Below, one piece after another: positions 62,869 through 64,000 of a stretch of DNA of 64,000 nt. Position numbers and translations under genes: made by a program. The notes under the pieces are model-generated. The model worked only from the letters and a program-made list of their open reading frames with translations, did no database searches and was not told the DNA's origin. Numbering within the stretch: position 1 is the first letter of the stretch; every line of letters starts with the position of its first letter. The stretch is taken from contig CBDIHP010000045.1 of assembly GCA_965279195.1 (NCBI GenBank), positions 62,001-126,000 of the forward strand, given 5' to 3'. The DNA comes from CBDIHP01 sp965279195 (GTDB taxonomy: Bacteria > Planctomycetota > Planctomycetia > Isosphaerales > Isosphaeraceae).

Positions 62869-63132
62869 ATGACCATCCTGTTCGACTCCGCCGCGACCGT
62901 CAAGCCCCAGACCTTCGCGGCCGACCTCTTCCCGCCCGCCTCTTCGCGTCCGGCTGAAGTCTCGACCGTCCCGACCGTCTTCTCGCGGACCAGCGACGAC
63001 GAGCCCAACCGCGAGGACGTGATCGCGCACTACTTCCGCGACGAAATCGCCGCCGCGAACGCGATGCTCGACGAACTCGCGGCCGAGGCCGAGGCCGCCT
63101 CTCATCTCGACTGCGGCCGGATCTTCATCTGA
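62869..63132 (+). CDS. 87-residue acidic orphan protein
   Basis: MTILFDSAATVKPQTFAADL..., acidic helix (EDVIAHYFRDEIAAANAMLDELAAEAEAAS), end CGRIFI. The ribosome-binding site is weak. It is followed by a hairpin (63146-63167) and two further small plus-strand genes. Confidence 0.55.
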   Translation: MTILFDSAATVKPQTFAADLFPPASSRPAEVSTVPTVFSRTSDDEPNREDVIAHYFRDEIAAANAMLDELAAEAEAASHLDCGRIFI

Positions 63133-63145
63133 TCGCCGGTTCTCG

Positions 63146-63167
63146 CGCCCCGGGTCCGCCCGGGGCG
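63146..63167 (+). terminator. intercistronic hairpin (CCCCGGG type)
   Basis: CGCCCCGGG-TCCG-CCCGGGGCG, a perfect 9-bp stem after the 87-residue gene, without a T-run. Confidence 0.5.
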
Positions 63168-63257
63168 TCCTGCCGACTCTCCCCCTCATCTCGACGAGAA
63201 GCCCGACGCGAGGTCGCGAAGGCTCACACCAGGATCCGCGAGGACAGGAGATAGCAC

Positions 63258-63506
63258 ATGGCGAGCGCGAAGACTGCCGGCCCGGACCGGATGTATTACG
63301 TCTGCAAACTGATCGGCCTGTTTCAAGATGCGTTGTGCGAGGAACTCGTCGTCGAGGCCGCCCGGATCGAGCGCCTCTTGAGCGAGATGCTCCGCGCGGA
63401 ATACCCCGGCCGCATCTTCCAGTTCTGCGAACTCGCGATCTTCGTCGAGCCGAACACGCCGCCCGGCAAGGTCGAGCAGATCGAGATGGTTCGCGTCGCG
63501 GGCTGA
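63258..63506 (+). CDS. 82-residue orphan protein
   Basis: MASAKTAGPDRMYYVCKLIG..., a helix-rich protein ending in strands (FQFCELAIFVEP). AGGAGA lies 8 bases before ATG 63258, so coding is well supported. No family recognised. Confidence 0.6.
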   Translation: MASAKTAGPDRMYYVCKLIGLFQDALCEELVVEAARIERLLSEMLRAEYPGRIFQFCELAIFVEPNTPPGKVEQIEMVRVAG

Positions 63507-63527
63507 TCCGTCCGTAGATCCCTCCCG

Positions 63528-63546
63528 CCCCGGGCGAGCCCCGGGG
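63528..63546 (+). terminator. intercistronic hairpin (CCCCGGG type)
   Basis: CCCCGGG-CGAGC-CCCGGGG, a perfect 7-bp stem 22 bases after the 82-residue gene, without a T-run. Confidence 0.5.
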
Positions 63547-63699
63547 TATCCCTCTCGCCCGAGACGATCGGGCCGGAGGGGAATCACTGAATCTCGACGG
63601 GCGAGGCGAACCGGCCGACGCGGATCCCGCTGCGCCCCGATCCCGCTGCGGATGTTCCGCGCCAGCGCCCGCACGAACCCCCGAACCGAGGCCCGACCC

Positions 63700-63990
63700 A
63701 TGCCACCTGCGATCTCGACCCCCGACCGATTCCTCGCGACGCCTTACGCCGAGCGCAACGCCCAGATCATTCACGCGCTTGTCGCGGTCGGATGGAGCGC
63801 GCAGGCGCAGCGCGTCGCCCGCGACTTGCAATTCATACCGATCGATCTCGTCGGCCCGAGGACGATCGCCGAACTCGCGGAGCACGCGGCGCGGGTCGAG
63901 ACCGGGCGCACGGGCGGGGTCCGGTTCGCGTCGGCGCGCGCCCGGTTCCTGGCGCTCGTCGAGGACGCCCGCGTCGGCCGCGACACCTGA
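63700..63990 (+). CDS. 96-residue orphan protein
   Basis: MPPAISTPDRFLATPYAERN..., helical (AQIIHALVAVGWSAQAQRVARDL) with a basic C-terminus. Its ribosome-binding site is weak, and ATG 63652 is a poorer upstream alternative. No family recognised. Confidence 0.55.
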   Translation: MPPAISTPDRFLATPYAERNAQIIHALVAVGWSAQAQRVARDLQFIPIDLVGPRTIAELAEHAARVETGRTGGVRFASARARFLALVEDARVGRDT

Positions 63991-64000
63991 TCGTCTGCGA

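Larger units (their letters stand above)
48779..64000. mobile_element. putative integrated element with phage tail genes; right end not found
   Basis: From about 48.78 kb the gene content changes to an integrase, prim-pol, excisionase-like HTH, tape-measure-like protein, tail chaperones, KilA-N protein, further HTH proteins and a broken second recombinase. All of these lie on the minus strand to 58.35 kb. Small orphan genes continue to the window edge. The left end is placed at the integrase 3-prime side, where 25-base direct repeats occur next to the chaperone gene. No capsid, portal or terminase gene is seen. The second recombinase may mark a separate, nested element, so the boundary at 58.4 kb is uncertain. 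Confidence 0.55.

Noticed and set aside
1..64000. CRISPR array, rRNA operon or tRNA genes
   Set aside because: No regularly spaced repeats, rRNA-like conserved blocks or tRNA signatures were seen on either strand.

Overview
The window is GC-rich (roughly 65-70 percent) bacterial DNA that looks like a planctomycete, most likely of the Isosphaeraceae. Reasons: two secreted or anchored alpha/alpha-toroid (prenyltransferase/squalene-oxidase repeat) proteins, an NPCBM-domain secreted protein, many Ser/Thr kinase, PP2C and FHA proteins, a small protein with the planctomycete-style LESR N-terminus, and the general style of the proteins. The assignment is inference. No rRNA, tRNA or CRISPR array was seen.

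About 1-48.7 kb is ordinary chromosome. It holds: a partial gene, a toroid protein, an NPCBM protein, a soluble histidine kinase and a thioredoxin (+, 0-3.7 kb); a J-like/zinc-ribbon/Fn3 protein, a small coupled protein, an FKBP isomerase, a COG2509 flavoprotein, an FHA-GAF-SpoIIE phosphatase and a receptor kinase (-, 3.7-13 kb); an anchored toroid protein and a double-domain M16 peptidase (-, 14-18.6 kb); a PP2C phosphatase and a PLP enzyme (+, 19-21.4 kb); pyrimidine salvage (uracil phosphoribosyltransferase and nucleoside phosphorylase, -); a WalJ-like MBL hydrolase and an LpxH-like hydrolase (+); an SbtA bicarbonate transporter (+); TPR, PBP4, MscS and coiled-coil proteins; cysteine desulfurase and an A-type Fe-S carrier (+); a D-2-hydroxyacid dehydrogenase and an MsbA-like exporter.

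40.6-48.7 kb on the minus strand is one compact, apparently co-transcribed module: a lidless Hsp70, an Hsp70-VWA fusion, a glycine-rich membrane protein with a C-terminal FHA domain, an FHA plus four-TM protein split by a one-base frameshift, a membrane VWA protein and a membrane-anchored SH3-like protein. I could not match this set to a named system. It is the best chromosomal candidate for something undescribed.

From about 48.78 kb to the right edge the DNA is accessory. A tyrosine integrase sits directly against the Hsp70 gene. Behind it, all on the minus strand, lie a prim-pol, an excisionase-like HTH, a 140-aa protein, a tail tape-measure-like protein, a tail-assembly-chaperone pair with a canonical -1 slippery heptamer, a 55-aa membrane peptide, a KilA-N protein, two HTH proteins and a second, frameshifted tyrosine recombinase. 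No capsid, portal, terminase or lysis gene is visible, so this is a degraded prophage, a satellite-like element, or the left part of a larger element. 59.4-64 kb carries small genes of unknown function (an ArsR-like regulator, a ribbon-helix-helix-like protein and several orphans). The right end of the element was not found.

Three copies of a roughly 155-bp palindromic element with inverted ends lie in the 27.6, 30.7 and 40.4 kb intergenic gaps, and a separate REP-like inverted repeat lies at 21.4 kb.
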